Shown here: one piece after another, positions 56,105-64,000 of the stretch | How the letters are laid out: each line of letters starts with the position of its first letter | Numbering within the stretch: the first letter of the stretch is position 1 | Translations under genes and position numbers: made by a program | Notes under the pieces: generated by a model | Databases searched by the model: none | What the model was told of the DNA's origin: nothing | Seen by the model: only the letters and a program-made list of their open reading frames with translations | NCBI RefSeq assembly: GCF_000382285.1 | Contig: NZ_KB907929.1 | Location: 186,001-250,000, forward strand | Reading direction: 5' to 3' | Length of the DNA: 64,000 nucleotides | From: Solimonas variicoloris DSM 15731 | GTDB taxonomy: Bacteria; Pseudomonadota; Gammaproteobacteria; Nevskiales; Nevskiaceae

Positions 56105-56380
56105 TCACGCGAGCGGCTCCTCGGGCGCCGTGCCGGACAGCAGCGCCGTGATCGGCAAGGGTTGGAACAAGGGCTCGCGACCGAGGAGCTTGAGGCCGCC
56201 AGGACCGCTTTCGAGCAAGCGGCGCTCTTCGCGCGCGACGAACAGTTCGGTGCGATAGCCATCGCATTCGGGAAGTCGCTGTAGCAGGTCGCGGATCGCG
56301 TCGCCCGCCCAGGGCGTTTCGCTGTCGAACTGACCCAGCAGCCGGCCATGCCGGGAAATCACGAGGCGGTAGGCGTTCAT
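56105..56380 (-). CDS. Conserved hypothetical protein downstream of pdxY
   Basis: A 91-residue soluble protein (MNAYRLVISRHGRLLGQFDS, FVAREERRLLESGPGGLKLL). No family name recognised. It overlaps the pdxY stop by 4 bases, so it is the last gene of the yggS-like/GATase/pdxY operon. Confidence 0.7.
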   Translation of the reverse strand: MNAYRLVISRHGRLLGQFDSETPWAGDAIRDLLQRLPECDGYRTELFVAREERRLLESGPGGLKLLGREPLFQPLPITALLSGTAPEEPLA

Positions 56381-57219
56381 GGCCGGGCACTCCCGGCCAT
56401 CGCGTGTATCGCCATCTCCTCCCAGCCCAGGCGCCGGGTGCGGGTCAGTTGCTCGGCGGTATCGCCGCAGGCGCGCTCGACGGCCTGAGGCATCTCTATG
56501 CCAAGCAGGCAATGGCCGGTCAGGCGCGCGGCGAAGTAGTCGCCGGCCCCTTTCACCACGCAGGGCACGTGGGGATGCTCGAAGAGGCGCGATACCCCCT
56601 CCCGCGTCTCCAGCAGCGTCTGGACGACGGCGCCTTCGGGATCATCCTGGACACTGGTCACCACCACCCATTGGGTGGGGCCGCGCAACAGCGCACGGGC
56701 GGCCTCACGGCACTCCGCCAGACCCTGCAGCGTTCTGCCGATGATGTGTTCCAGCTCGAACCGATTGGGGACGAGGCCGTGGGCTTCTGGAATCAGCAGC
56801 GTGCGCCAGGCCTCGGCCATGCCGGCCGCCGCATACACGCCCTGGTCGTAGTCGCCAATGACCGGATCCAGGTGCAGGCGCAGTTGCGGGTGGCGCTCGC
56901 GCATCGTCGACCACCAGGATGCGAGGATCCGTGCCTGCGACGGCGCGCCGAGGAAGCCGACCTGCACAACGCGAGCGCACGCGGGGATGCCGCGCGCCTC
57001 CAGGTCATCCAACCAGCCAGCGAACCACGCGTCGGGCACCGCGCCGCCATGGACCGAGGGATAGTGCGGGGTGTTGCTGAGCAGCGCGGTCGGCACCGCG
57101 GCCGTGAGCAGCCCGCAGGCTTCCAACGCGGGAATCGCCGCGTTGTTGCCGACCCGCCCGTAGACCACCTGGGACTGGATGCTGATGACATCGATGGGCA
57201 CAGGTTGGGTCACTGTCAT
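56377..57219 (-). CDS. pdxY: Pyridoxal kinase PdxY
   Basis: A 280-residue ribokinase-fold enzyme that phosphorylates pyridoxal to PLP. Typical segments: SIQSQVVYGRVGNNAAIPAL, HLDPVIGDYDQGVYA, LVPNRFELEHIIG and the catalytic loop VKGAGDYF with Asp227 (GAGD where GTGD is usual). Third in an operon with 4-base overlaps on both sides, next to a PLP-binding protein and a PtsJ-like regulator. Confidence 0.92.
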   Translation of the reverse strand: MTVTQPVPIDVISIQSQVVYGRVGNNAAIPALEACGLLTAAVPTALLSNTPHYPSVHGGAVPDAWFAGWLDDLEARGIPACARVVQVGFLGAPSQARILASWWSTMRERHPQLRLHLDPVIGDYDQGVYAAAGMAEAWRTLLIPEAHGLVPNRFELEHIIGRTLQGLAECREAARALLRGPTQWVVVTSVQDDPEGAVVQTLLETREGVSRLFEHPHVPCVVKGAGDYFAARLTGHCLLGIEMPQAVERACGDTAEQLTRTRRLGWEEMAIHAMAGSARP

Positions 57220-57932
57220 TCAGGACGTCCCCCCGTGTCCTGCTGCCGATCCAGCCAGGCGCCGATCGCGCGGTGGGCCGCAGCCTTCAGCGTTGCCCCA
57301 TGCCGCTCGGCATCCGCGCGCAGCGTGCGCGGATCGACGCCGGCCTGGCCCAGCTCGCAGCAGTGGCCGACCAGCCAGCGTTCGATTCGGCTGGCATCGG
57401 CTTCCAGGTGGAACTGCAGACCCAGCACCCGGTCGCCGACCGCGTAGGCCTGCTGCGCGCAGCTTTCGGTGCTCGCCAGCAGTTCACTGCCCTCCGGCAG
57501 CTCGAAGCGGTCGCCGTGCCAATGCAGCACCGGCACGCCGGCCAGCGGTGCCAGCACCGAGCGGCGGCCCGCATCCGTCAGCGTCAGCGCGCCGAAGCCG
57601 ATCTCCTTGAAGCCCATGGGGGCGACGGCGGCGCCGAGCAGGCGTGCGATCAATTGCGCGCCCAGGCAGATGCCGAGCAGCGGCCGGCCACTGGCCAGGC
57701 GTCGCTCGAGCAGGCGCAGTTCGTCGGCAAGAAAGGGATAGGCCCGCTCGTCGAAGGCGCCGATCGGCCCGCCCAGTGCGATGAGAAGATCGCTTGCCGC
57801 GGCCTCCTCACGGGCCAGGTCGTCCGTCGCGGGGTCGAGGTAGCGCACGTCGAATCCACGCTCGCGCAGCAGCGGTTCGAGCGTGCCGAGGTCTTCGAAA
57901 TGGATGTGGCGCAGGGCCAGGGCGGTCTTCAT
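57216..57932 (-). CDS. Class I glutamine amidotransferase-like protein
   Basis: A 238-residue GATase domain with catalytic triad Cys89 (GICLGAQL), His175 and Glu177 (LQFHLEA). It resembles stand-alone GMP-synthase-like amidotransferases, not PdxT. The ammonia acceptor or substrate (for example a gamma-glutamyl compound) is unknown. Overlaps both neighbours by 4 bases. Confidence 0.87.
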   Translation of the reverse strand: MKTALALRHIHFEDLGTLEPLLRERGFDVRYLDPATDDLAREEAAASDLLIALGGPIGAFDERAYPFLADELRLLERRLASGRPLLGICLGAQLIARLLGAAVAPMGFKEIGFGALTLTDAGRRSVLAPLAGVPVLHWHGDRFELPEGSELLASTESCAQQAYAVGDRVLGLQFHLEADASRIERWLVGHCCELGQAGVDPRTLRADAERHGATLKAAAHRAIGAWLDRQQDTGGRPE

Positions 57933-58732
57933 ACGGTCTGCTCCGATGCGGTCGATGTCGCAGCCCGGTCGTCGTCGGGCCAGTAATGGCTGTCCGGCGT
58001 CGCGCGAGCGCCGAAGAGGGCCTGGCCGACGCGCACGACGGTGGCGCCTTCCTCAATGGCCAGCTCGAAGTCGCCGGACATCCCCATCGACAGTTCGTCC
58101 ATGCCGATGCCCGCCGGCGCCTCCTGGCGCAGCCGATCACGCAGTTCGCGCAACAGCACGAAGCAGGGACGGACCCGCGCCGGATCGGCCGACAGCAGCG
58201 CCAGTGTCATCAGGCCTCGCACGCGCAGGGTGGAGAAGCCCGGCAGCGCCCGGACGAAGCCGGCCACCTCGGAAGGCGGCAAGCCGAACTTGCTGGCCTC
58301 GCCCGAGGTGTTGACCTGCACGAACACATCCAGTGCGCGCCCTTCGGCTTGCAGGCGACGGTCCAGCGCCTCCGCCACACGCAGGCTGTCCAGAGCCTGG
58401 AACTCGCTGGCGAAGCGTGCCACGACCTTGGCCTTGTTGGTCTGCAGGTGGCCGATGACCGACCAGCGCAGGTCGGCGAGATCCACCATCGCTTCGGCCT
58501 TGCGCTGCGCCTCCTGCACCTTGTTCTCACCCAGGTCGCGGCAGCCGGCGGCGTAGGCCAGACGGATGCGCTCCTCCGGCACGGTCTTGCTGACCGGCAG
58601 CAGGCGCACATCGGACGGATCGCGTCCCGCGCGGGAGCAGGCATCGGCGATGCGCCGATGCACCGCCGCCAGATTGCGCCGAAAGTCCTCGACGCTGTGT
58701 GCGGTGGGCCAGGGATGCGTCTGCGCGTTCAT
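57929..58732 (-). CDS. YggS/PLPBP-type pyridoxal-phosphate homeostasis protein
   Basis: A 267-residue alanine-racemase-N-fold protein with PLP Lys49 (LLPVSKTVPEER), GENKVQEA, WSVIGHLQTNKAKVVAR and the phosphate loop ELSMGMSGDFELAI. The family binds and buffers PLP and affects amino-acid pools. The ATG at 58732 is used. First gene of the operon, divergent from the PtsJ-like regulator with two operators between. Confidence 0.92.
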   Translation of the reverse strand: MNAQTHPWPTAHSVEDFRRNLAAVHRRIADACSRAGRDPSDVRLLPVSKTVPEERIRLAYAAGCRDLGENKVQEAQRKAEAMVDLADLRWSVIGHLQTNKAKVVARFASEFQALDSLRVAEALDRRLQAEGRALDVFVQVNTSGEASKFGLPPSEVAGFVRALPGFSTLRVRGLMTLALLSADPARVRPCFVLLRELRDRLRQEAPAGIGMDELSMGMSGDFELAIEEGATVVRVGQALFGARATPDSHYWPDDDRAATSTASEQTV

Positions 58733-58760
58733 GGACAAGGGGTTCTCCGTGCTGCTAACA

Positions 58761-58796
58761 TTGTCATAGGACAAAATATACATTGTCACGGGACAA
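58761..58796. promoter_or_regulatory. Twin inverted-repeat operators between yggS-like and ptsJ-like genes
   Basis: Two perfect palindromes TTGTC-N4-GACAA lie at 58761-58774 (N4 ATAG) and 58783-58796 (N4 ACGG), 22 bases apart, about two helical turns. The AT-rich AATATACAT between them may be a -10 region. They lie in the 70-base gap between divergent genes and are the likely binding sites of the PtsJ-like protein. Confidence 0.7.
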
Positions 58797-58802
58797 ACGG
58801 GA

Positions 58803-60104
58803 ATGACCGAAAAGACCGCATCGGACATCTTCGAGCGCATTCGCCGCGAGGCACATGCGGGCCAGCTTGCCGCGGGCCAGACCCTGCCGTCCGTGCGCGA
58901 GATGGCCGATCAACTGGGCGTCAACCGCAACACGGTCGCCGCCGCGTACCGGAAGCTGGTGGCCGCAGGCATTGCAGAGACGCTGGGGCGCAACGGGACG
59001 GTGATCCGGCCTGCGGCGCGTCTCGGCGAGCAGGAGGGCCTGCAGCCCGGCTCGGCGCTGGCGGATCTGGCCAGCGGCAATCCGGACCCGGCCTGGCTGC
59101 CCGATCCATTGTTGGCGCTGGCAGCCAGCGGCTATCGGCCCGCGCTGTATGGCCAGCCTGTACTCGACCCGGCACTCGAACGGCTGGCGCGGCAGTGGTT
59201 CGGAGCGGATCTCCGGGAGGGTGACGGTCTGGTGCTGGCGCATGGCGCGGTCGATGCGATCGAGCGTCTGTTGGCTGCCTACCTCGTCGCCGGCGACAAG
59301 GTGGCGGTGGAGGACCCGTGCTTCCTCGGCAGCCTCAACATCCTGCACAGCACGGGCCTGGCAGCGGTGCCCGTGGCCATGGATGCGCACGGCATGTGTC
59401 CGCAAGCCCTGGAAGCGGCGCTGGCCGACGGTGCCCAGGCGGTTCTGTGTACGCCCCGCGCGCAGAACCCGACCGGCTGCGGCTTGAGCGAGACGCGCGC
59501 CCGTGAGCTGCGCCAGGTGCTCGCGCGCCATCCGCACGTGCTGGTCATCGAGGACGACCACTTCGCGTTGCTCGCCGAAACGCCGTACTTCTCCATCACC
59601 CCGGCGACCACGGTGCGCCGGGCCCTGGTGCGCTCGGTATCCAAGGGTTTCGGGCCGGACCTTCGACTCGCCTTCGTCGCCACCGATGCGGGCACCGCGA
59701 CAAGGCTCGGCATGCGCCTGGCTCCCGGCACGACCTGGGTCAGTCACGTGCTGCAGGCGGCCGTGCGCGGCCTGCTCGGATCGGATGCGTCCAGGGCGCG
59801 CCTGCATGCGGCCAAGACCGCCTACGCCATGCGTCGCAAGGCCCTGATCGATGCACTCGGCGCCGTGGGCATCGCCGCCAGGCAGCCCTGCGACGGGTTC
59901 AATGTGTGGATTCCGTTGCCGGAAGACCGTGACGTTCACCGCACCGCGCAAAGCCTCGCACGCTGCGGCTGGGCCGTGCGAACCGGCGATGCCTTCGCGA
60001 TCGCGCCCGCGGCCCCCGCGCTGCGAGTCACGGTCTCGACGCTCGAACCCGGGGACGCGGCGCGCTTTGCCGCGCAACTGCGCGACTGTCTGGGGCGTGT
60101 ATGA
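58803..60104 (+). CDS. ptsJ: PtsJ-like MocR regulator
   Basis: A 433-residue regulator: GntR winged helix at 1-70 (LPSVREMADQLGVNRNTVAA) and an aminotransferase-like domain with PLP Lys281 (RSVSKGFGPDLRLAFV). DLASGNPDPAWLPD, VEDPCFLGSLNIL and PRAQNPTGC match enterobacterial PtsJ, which represses the pyridoxal kinase gene pdxK in Salmonella in response to PLP. Here it is divergent from a pdxY operon, which supports the same role. Confidence 0.92.
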   Translation: MTEKTASDIFERIRREAHAGQLAAGQTLPSVREMADQLGVNRNTVAAAYRKLVAAGIAETLGRNGTVIRPAARLGEQEGLQPGSALADLASGNPDPAWLPDPLLALAASGYRPALYGQPVLDPALERLARQWFGADLREGDGLVLAHGAVDAIERLLAAYLVAGDKVAVEDPCFLGSLNILHSTGLAAVPVAMDAHGMCPQALEAALADGAQAVLCTPRAQNPTGCGLSETRARELRQVLARHPHVLVIEDDHFALLAETPYFSITPATTVRRALVRSVSKGFGPDLRLAFVATDAGTATRLGMRLAPGTTWVSHVLQAAVRGLLGSDASRARLHAAKTAYAMRRKALIDALGAVGIAARQPCDGFNVWIPLPEDRDVHRTAQSLARCGWAVRTGDAFAIAPAAPALRVTVSTLEPGDAARFAAQLRDCLGRV

Positions 60105-60169
60105 AGCCAGTCTGCATGGCATCGTGCCTGTCCTCTCGCGGGTCCGTCTGCGTACCGGTCCATGGCGCG

Positions 60170-61147
60170 CTACGGCGCCTGCAAGGCGGAGGCGACGCGA
60201 GCGGGCCACGGGCGCCGTTCCAACAAGCCGGTCTCCCGTTCCCGCAGGGTCCGGCCGACCTGGCTCGCCTCGGTCACGGACGCGCGAAAGTCCCGGATCA
60301 GTTGTCGCGTCACCGGCCCCACGGGCCATTCGGTGGTCGCCGCATCCTCGACCAGCGCCACCACCGGCTGCAGTTCGACCGAGGTGCCGGCGGTGAATAC
60401 CTCGGAGGCGGTGCGCAGTTCGTCCAGCGTCACGGTCCGCTCCTCGACCCGCAGCCCGCGCTGGCGCGCCAGTCCCATCACGTGCCGCTTGGTGATGCCG
60501 TCGAGGAAGCAGGTCGGCAATGGGGTCACCAGCACTCCGTCATGGACCATCAACAGGTTGGTTGCCGTGGTCTCGGCGACCCGGCCTTCGCTGTCGAGCA
60601 GCAGTGCGTCGTCGCAGCCCGCCGCTGCGGCGGCATGGCGCGCGAGAGTACCGATCATGTACAGCCCCGAACACTTGGCCGCGGTGGGCGCGGTGTCGGG
60701 GCGGGGACGCCGCCAGCTCGCCAGCTGCAGCCGGATGCCTTCCTCGGCGCGACCCTGGGACGCCGCCGTGGGCCAGTCCCAGGCCGCGATCGCCACGTGG
60801 ATGCGGGCGCGCGGCGAAGCGATGGAAACACTCTCCGCGCCGCGCCAGGCCACCGGGCGGATGTAGGCGTCGTCGAGTTGGTTGGCCCACAGCACCGCCT
60901 CGATGGCCTGTGTCAGTTCGCCTTGCGACCACGGCAGGTGGTAGTCCAGCAGCGCGGCGGACTGCTGGAAGCGTTCCAAGTGCGGCGCATTGAGGAAGAC
61001 ATGGCCGCCATAGGCGCGCATCCCCTCGAAGACGGCCCCGCCCATGTGCAGCGCATGCGTGAGCACGTGCAGGCGCGCCTCGCGCCAGGGCAGCAGTTCG
61101 CCATCGAGCCAGATCAGGCCATCGCGATCATCAAGGGAATTGAGCAT
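60170..61147 (-). CDS. ilvE: Class-IV aminotransferase, branched-chain type (IlvE-like)
   Basis: A 325-residue fold-type IV PLP enzyme with Lys158 (TAAKCSGLY), HMGGAVFEGMRAYGG at the start and VAETTATNLLMV. This matches IlvE-like branched-chain or D-amino-acid transaminases; substrate choice cannot be set by eye. The ATG at 61147 is used. Convergent with the ptsJ-like gene, divergent from a LysR gene. Confidence 0.87.
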   Translation of the reverse strand: MLNSLDDRDGLIWLDGELLPWREARLHVLTHALHMGGAVFEGMRAYGGHVFLNAPHLERFQQSAALLDYHLPWSQGELTQAIEAVLWANQLDDAYIRPVAWRGAESVSIASPRARIHVAIAAWDWPTAASQGRAEEGIRLQLASWRRPRPDTAPTAAKCSGLYMIGTLARHAAAAAGCDDALLLDSEGRVAETTATNLLMVHDGVLVTPLPTCFLDGITKRHVMGLARQRGLRVEERTVTLDELRTASEVFTAGTSVELQPVVALVEDAATTEWPVGPVTRQLIRDFRASVTEASQVGRTLRERETGLLERRPWPARVASALQAP

Positions 61148-61328
61148 GGTGCGCACCGCTGTACAGGTTGTCGATGGCGTCAGTGTGCGGCCGGTTCGCC
61201 GTCGGCACGAGTGAGCAAATCTCAGACGATGTTGAGTTTTGGTCCACGCGCCGGCGAGCGTGGAGACGACGATTTCCGGTTTAATGAGTCCATGAACGAC
61301 CAATGACTTCCAGGAGGGTGAATCCCCC

Positions 61329-62345
61329 ATGCGCATCCCTGTCCCGTTGAACGCCTTGCGCGCCTTCGAGGCCGCGGCACGCCATCTCTCGATCAAGGAC
61401 GCGGCCCTGGAACTGGCGGTCACGCCCTCGGCGGTCAGCCACCAGTTGCGCACGCTGGAGGACATGCTCGGCGTCGAGTTGCTGCGCCGCATTGGCACGC
61501 GGCTGGAACTGACCAGCGCCGGCCGCCGCCTGGCACCCGGCCTCAACGAGGGCTTCGCCCTGATCGCCGAGGGCGTGGGCAGCTTGCGCGAGGAGCGGCG
61601 CGACGGGCCGCTGCGCGTGAACATGCTGCCGACCTTCGCGACCAACTGGCTGTCACCCCGCCTGAGCCTGTATCCGTTCGAGCGGCGCGGCTTCTCGCTG
61701 GACATCTCCACCACGCAGGACGACGTGGATCTGGCCGCCGGCGTGGCCGATGCCGGCATCTGGTATGGCGACGGCCAGTGGGCCGGCCTGCAGGCCGACC
61801 TGTTGTTCGAGGCCACCATCGACCTGTACGCGCGCCCGGGCTTTGCCACCGGCTCGCGCCGGGAACGCCTCAAGCAGGTCGCGCGCGCCAACCTGTTCGT
61901 GTCGCGGCATTGCCTCACCTGGCAGCGCTGGATGGACAGCCTGCCCGGCGGGCCGTTCGAGCCGGCTGTCGTGACCCGCGTGGATTCGGGCGGCTTGACG
62001 ATGCAGGCGGCCGCCGATGGGGCCGGCGTGTCGATCGCCGTCTGCGAACTGGCCGAGAGCGCCGTCCGGCTCGGACGCCTGGCCTCCGTCTTCGACCACC
62101 CCGTGAGCGCGGGCGTCGGCTTCTGGCTCGTCTATCCCGAGGCGCTGTGCGAGGACCGACGGTTGGACAACCTGCGCGGCTGGCTGCGCGAGCAGGTCGA
62201 TGGGCAAGCCCGGCACGGAGGGCAAGAACGGACGACGGACGACACGGGCAGAGCCAAGGACGGGCCCGCGCAAAGCACCACGTCGCCGGCGGCGAAGCCT
62301 CGATCCGCTGCTGCCTGCGCAAGCCCGCTGGCTTCAATGTCCTGA
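61329..62345 (+). CDS. LysR-family regulator, GcvA-like
   Basis: A 338-residue regulator. DNA-binding part 1-65 (LNALRAFEAAARHLSIKDAA, TPSAVSHQLRTLED); effector part 90-295. The GcvA group often controls glycine or amino-acid genes. It ends with an extra tail of about 40 Ser/Thr/Ala-rich residues, absent from usual members, as if an original stop was lost. A strong AGGAGGG site precedes it. Divergent from the ilvE-like gene. Confidence 0.87.
   Translation: MRIPVPLNALRAFEAAARHLSIKDAALELAVTPSAVSHQLRTLEDMLGVELLRRIGTRLELTSAGRRLAPGLNEGFALIAEGVGSLREERRDGPLRVNMLPTFATNWLSPRLSLYPFERRGFSLDISTTQDDVDLAAGVADAGIWYGDGQWAGLQADLLFEATIDLYARPGFATGSRRERLKQVARANLFVSRHCLTWQRWMDSLPGGPFEPAVVTRVDSGGLTMQAAADGAGVSIAVCELAESAVRLGRLASVFDHPVSAGVGFWLVYPEALCEDRRLDNLRGWLREQVDGQARHGGQERTTDDTGRAKDGPAQSTTSPAAKPRSAAACASPLASMS
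61389..61459 (+). repeat. 71-bp segment identical to 63345-63415
   Basis: Exactly the same 71 bases, coding for the recognition helix region, are present in both GcvA-like LysR genes, 1956 bases apart in direct orientation. Sequence on both sides is clearly diverged. Confidence 0.9.
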
Positions 62346-62360
62346 CAGGGAGGATGTGGG

Positions 62361-63254
62361 GTGTCTCGTCGATGGATCGGTTTCGTCATGGTTGTGCTCG
62401 CGGCGGTCTGCTGGAGTTCGGCCGGGCTGTTCGTTCGGCTGACGGACCTGGACGCATGGACCATCGTCGGCTGGCGTTCCCTGTTCGCGGGCCTGGCGCT
62501 GGCCGCGGTCTTGGCCTTGCGCGGACGCGGCGAACGAGCCGGCACGTTCGGTGCCGCTGGATGGGGGGCCACCCTCCTCGTATCGACGGCGACGGTGGCG
62601 TACATCGCCGCGCTGACACTGACCACGGTGGCCAACGTCCTGCTGATCTACGCCTGCCTGCCTCTGGTCGCTGCCGGCCTGGCGCGGTTGGTCCTGGGCG
62701 AGCCGCTTTCCCCGCGCGTCCTCGCCGCCGGCGCATGCTGCCTGGCGGGCGTGGCGATCGTCGTGGGGGGCCCGACCGGCAGTGGCCATCTCCTCGGCAG
62801 CGTGCTTGCCCTGCTGATGACGTCTGCGTTCGGTGGACTCCTGATCGTCGTCAAAAGCCATCCCGGGCTGGACGTCGTGAAGATCAACACGTTGGGGTGC
62901 CTGCTCTGCGCCGTGGCGGCGCTGCCCTTCATGTCGCGGCAGATTCCGGACCCGAAGGCGCTGTCGAGCCTGGCGCTGCTGGGCAGCGTCGCCATGGCCC
63001 TGGCCTTCCTGCTGTTCCTCGAAGGAGGCCGGCGCATTCCGGCGGGAGAAGCGGGACTGATCAGCCTGCTGGACGTGGTGCTGGGACCGCTCTGGGTGTG
63101 GCTGGCCTTCGGCGAGGCGCCCGGGAGTGGTGCCCTGGCCGGGGGCGCGCTGATCATTGCCGCGCTGGCCTGGTACCTGCGGCGCCCCCAGCGGGCCCCG
63201 GCCCCGGCGCGGCGGTCCGCCGCCGTCGCCGGATGCGGCGGGACAGAACGATGA
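62361..63254 (+). CDS. EamA/DMT-family transporter
   Basis: A 297-residue ten-helix exporter with two EamA repeats (FVMVVLAAVCWSSAGLFVRL at the start, AFLLFLEGGRRIPAGEAGLI in the second). The start is GTG with an AGGGAGG site. Lies between two related LysR genes and is probably their target; amino-acid or purine export is common in the family, substrate unknown. Confidence 0.85.
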   Translation: MSRRWIGFVMVVLAAVCWSSAGLFVRLTDLDAWTIVGWRSLFAGLALAAVLALRGRGERAGTFGAAGWGATLLVSTATVAYIAALTLTTVANVLLIYACLPLVAAGLARLVLGEPLSPRVLAAGACCLAGVAIVVGGPTGSGHLLGSVLALLMTSAFGGLLIVVKSHPGLDVVKINTLGCLLCAVAALPFMSRQIPDPKALSSLALLGSVAMALAFLLFLEGGRRIPAGEAGLISLLDVVLGPLWVWLAFGEAPGSGALAGGALIIAALAWYLRRPQRAPAPARRSAAVAGCGGTER

Positions 63255-63284
63255 CGCCGACGCCTTGCGGAAGATGAGGGGGCC

Positions 63285-64000
63285 ATGCGCATCCCCGTGC
63301 CACTGAATGCCCTGCGCGCCTTCGAAGCCGCCGCCCGCCATCTGTCGATCAAGGACGCGGCCCTGGAACTGGCGGTCACGCCCTCGGCGGTCAGCCACCA
63401 GTTGCGCACGCTGGAAGACCTGCTGGGCGTCGAGTTGCTGCGGCGTGTCGGTGCCACCGTGGAGCTGACCGACGCCGGCCGCCGCCTGGCCCCGACGCTG
63501 AACGCGGGCTTCTGCCACATCGCCGCCTCGGTCCAGGCGCTGCGGGACGAACGGCTGGACGGTCCGCTGCGGCTGCATACGCTGCCGGCGATCGCCATCA
63601 ACTGGCTGGCGCCGCGGCTGGCCGCCTATCCGTTCGGGACCGCCGAATCCGCGCTCGACATCACCACCGTCCAAGGCCATGCCGATCTTGCGGCGGGCAC
63701 CGCCGACGTGGGCCTGTGGTTCGGCGAGCCGCCGTGGCCCGGGCTGCTTTCGGAGATGTTGTTTGCCGGCACCCTGGGCGTCTATGCCAGGGCCGGCTCG
63801 CTGGCCGCCACCCCCGAGGGACGATTGGCGCAACTGGCGCAGGCGCACCTGTTCGTTTCCCGCTATGGCCTGCACTGGGAGCAATGGCTGCAGACGCTGC
63901 CGGCCGGTCCGCAACACCCCGCCCTGATGACCCAGGTCGATTCCTGCGGCCTCGCGCTGCAGGCGGCCAGCGAAGGAACGGGGCTGTGCCTGGTGGTGGC
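63285..64000 (+). CDS. LysR-family regulator, GcvA-like, cut by window end
   Basis: The first 238 codons of a second GcvA-like regulator. Residues 1-45 are identical to those of the regulator at 61329, while the effector domain is only moderately similar (LDGPLRLHTLPAIAINWLAP, DLAAGTADVGLWFGE). Starts 30 bases after the EamA gene. Confidence 0.88.
   Translation, partial: MRIPVPLNALRAFEAAARHLSIKDAALELAVTPSAVSHQLRTLEDLLGVELLRRVGATVELTDAGRRLAPTLNAGFCHIAASVQALRDERLDGPLRLHTLPAIAINWLAPRLAAYPFGTAESALDITTVQGHADLAAGTADVGLWFGEPPWPGLLSEMLFAGTLGVYARAGSLAATPEGRLAQLAQAHLFVSRYGLHWEQWLQTLPAGPQHPALMTQVDSCGLALQAASEGTGLCLVV
63345..63415 (+). repeat. Second copy of the 71-bp LysR HTH segment
   Basis: Partner of 61389-61459. 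Identity ends sharply at both sides in third-codon differences, as in gene conversion or recent duplication under constraint. Confidence 0.9.

Overview
The window is high-GC DNA from a proteobacterium, most likely a gammaproteobacterium. The evidence is gene order: trxA-rho divergent from an rhlB-type helicase, and asmA-(SRPBCC)-mutY-yggX. The mix of an octahaem cytochrome, a Baeyer-Villiger-type monooxygenase and an ECF42-type sigma factor would suit a Xanthomonadales/Nevskiales-like organism, but that placement is inference from gene content only.

Bases 1 to about 26,050 look like resident chromosome. In order they hold: rho (partial), trxA, rhlB, a PBP7-type peptidase, yrfG/cysQ, an M15 peptidase, the methionine-salvage genes mtnB-mtnD-mtnC, an SPFH protein, mgtE, an ABC exporter, an SDR dehydrogenase, an EamA transporter, a methyltransferase, tRNA-Phe, the asmA-SRPBCC-mutY-yggX operon (4-nt overlaps throughout), thiS, a YCII/ECF42 sigma pair, a cytochrome b / octahaem cytochrome c operon behind an FNR/Anr-like promoter, and a flavin monooxygenase with a divergent AraC regulator.

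Bases 26,050 to 28,925 are a small insertion zone. It has an IS3-family remnant, a DUF4236 gene whose 3' end was hit by an intact IS407-group element, a hypothetical gene, and a second IS end fragment in inverse orientation.

From the tRNA-Gly(CCC) gene at 28,926 to the end of the window lies one end of an integrative and conjugative element of the ICEclc/PAGI-2 type. The signs are a 641-residue tyrosine integrase just downstream of the tRNA, a MobH relaxase, DUF3742, and the transfer genes TraG-N / TIGR03755 / TIGR03756 / TIGR03757. I found no second att copy, so the element probably runs past base 64,000. The VirB4, coupling-protein and other transfer genes expected next to TIGR03757 are absent; cargo begins there instead.

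The cargo is dominated by pyridoxal-phosphate (PLP) and amino-acid functions: a serine hydroxymethyltransferase / class-III aminotransferase / BenE operon divergent from a MocR regulator; pdxY, a glutamine amidotransferase and a YggS-type PLP-binding protein divergent from a PtsJ-like MocR regulator with two clear inverted-repeat operators; a class-IV aminotransferase; two LysE exporters, a TSUP and an EamA exporter; PhzF; and several LysR regulators. A ParD-like/methionine aminopeptidase pair with its own palindromic operator and an AbrB/PIN toxin-antitoxin pair are also carried. My working idea is that the element moves a PLP-homeostasis and amino-acid detoxification module.
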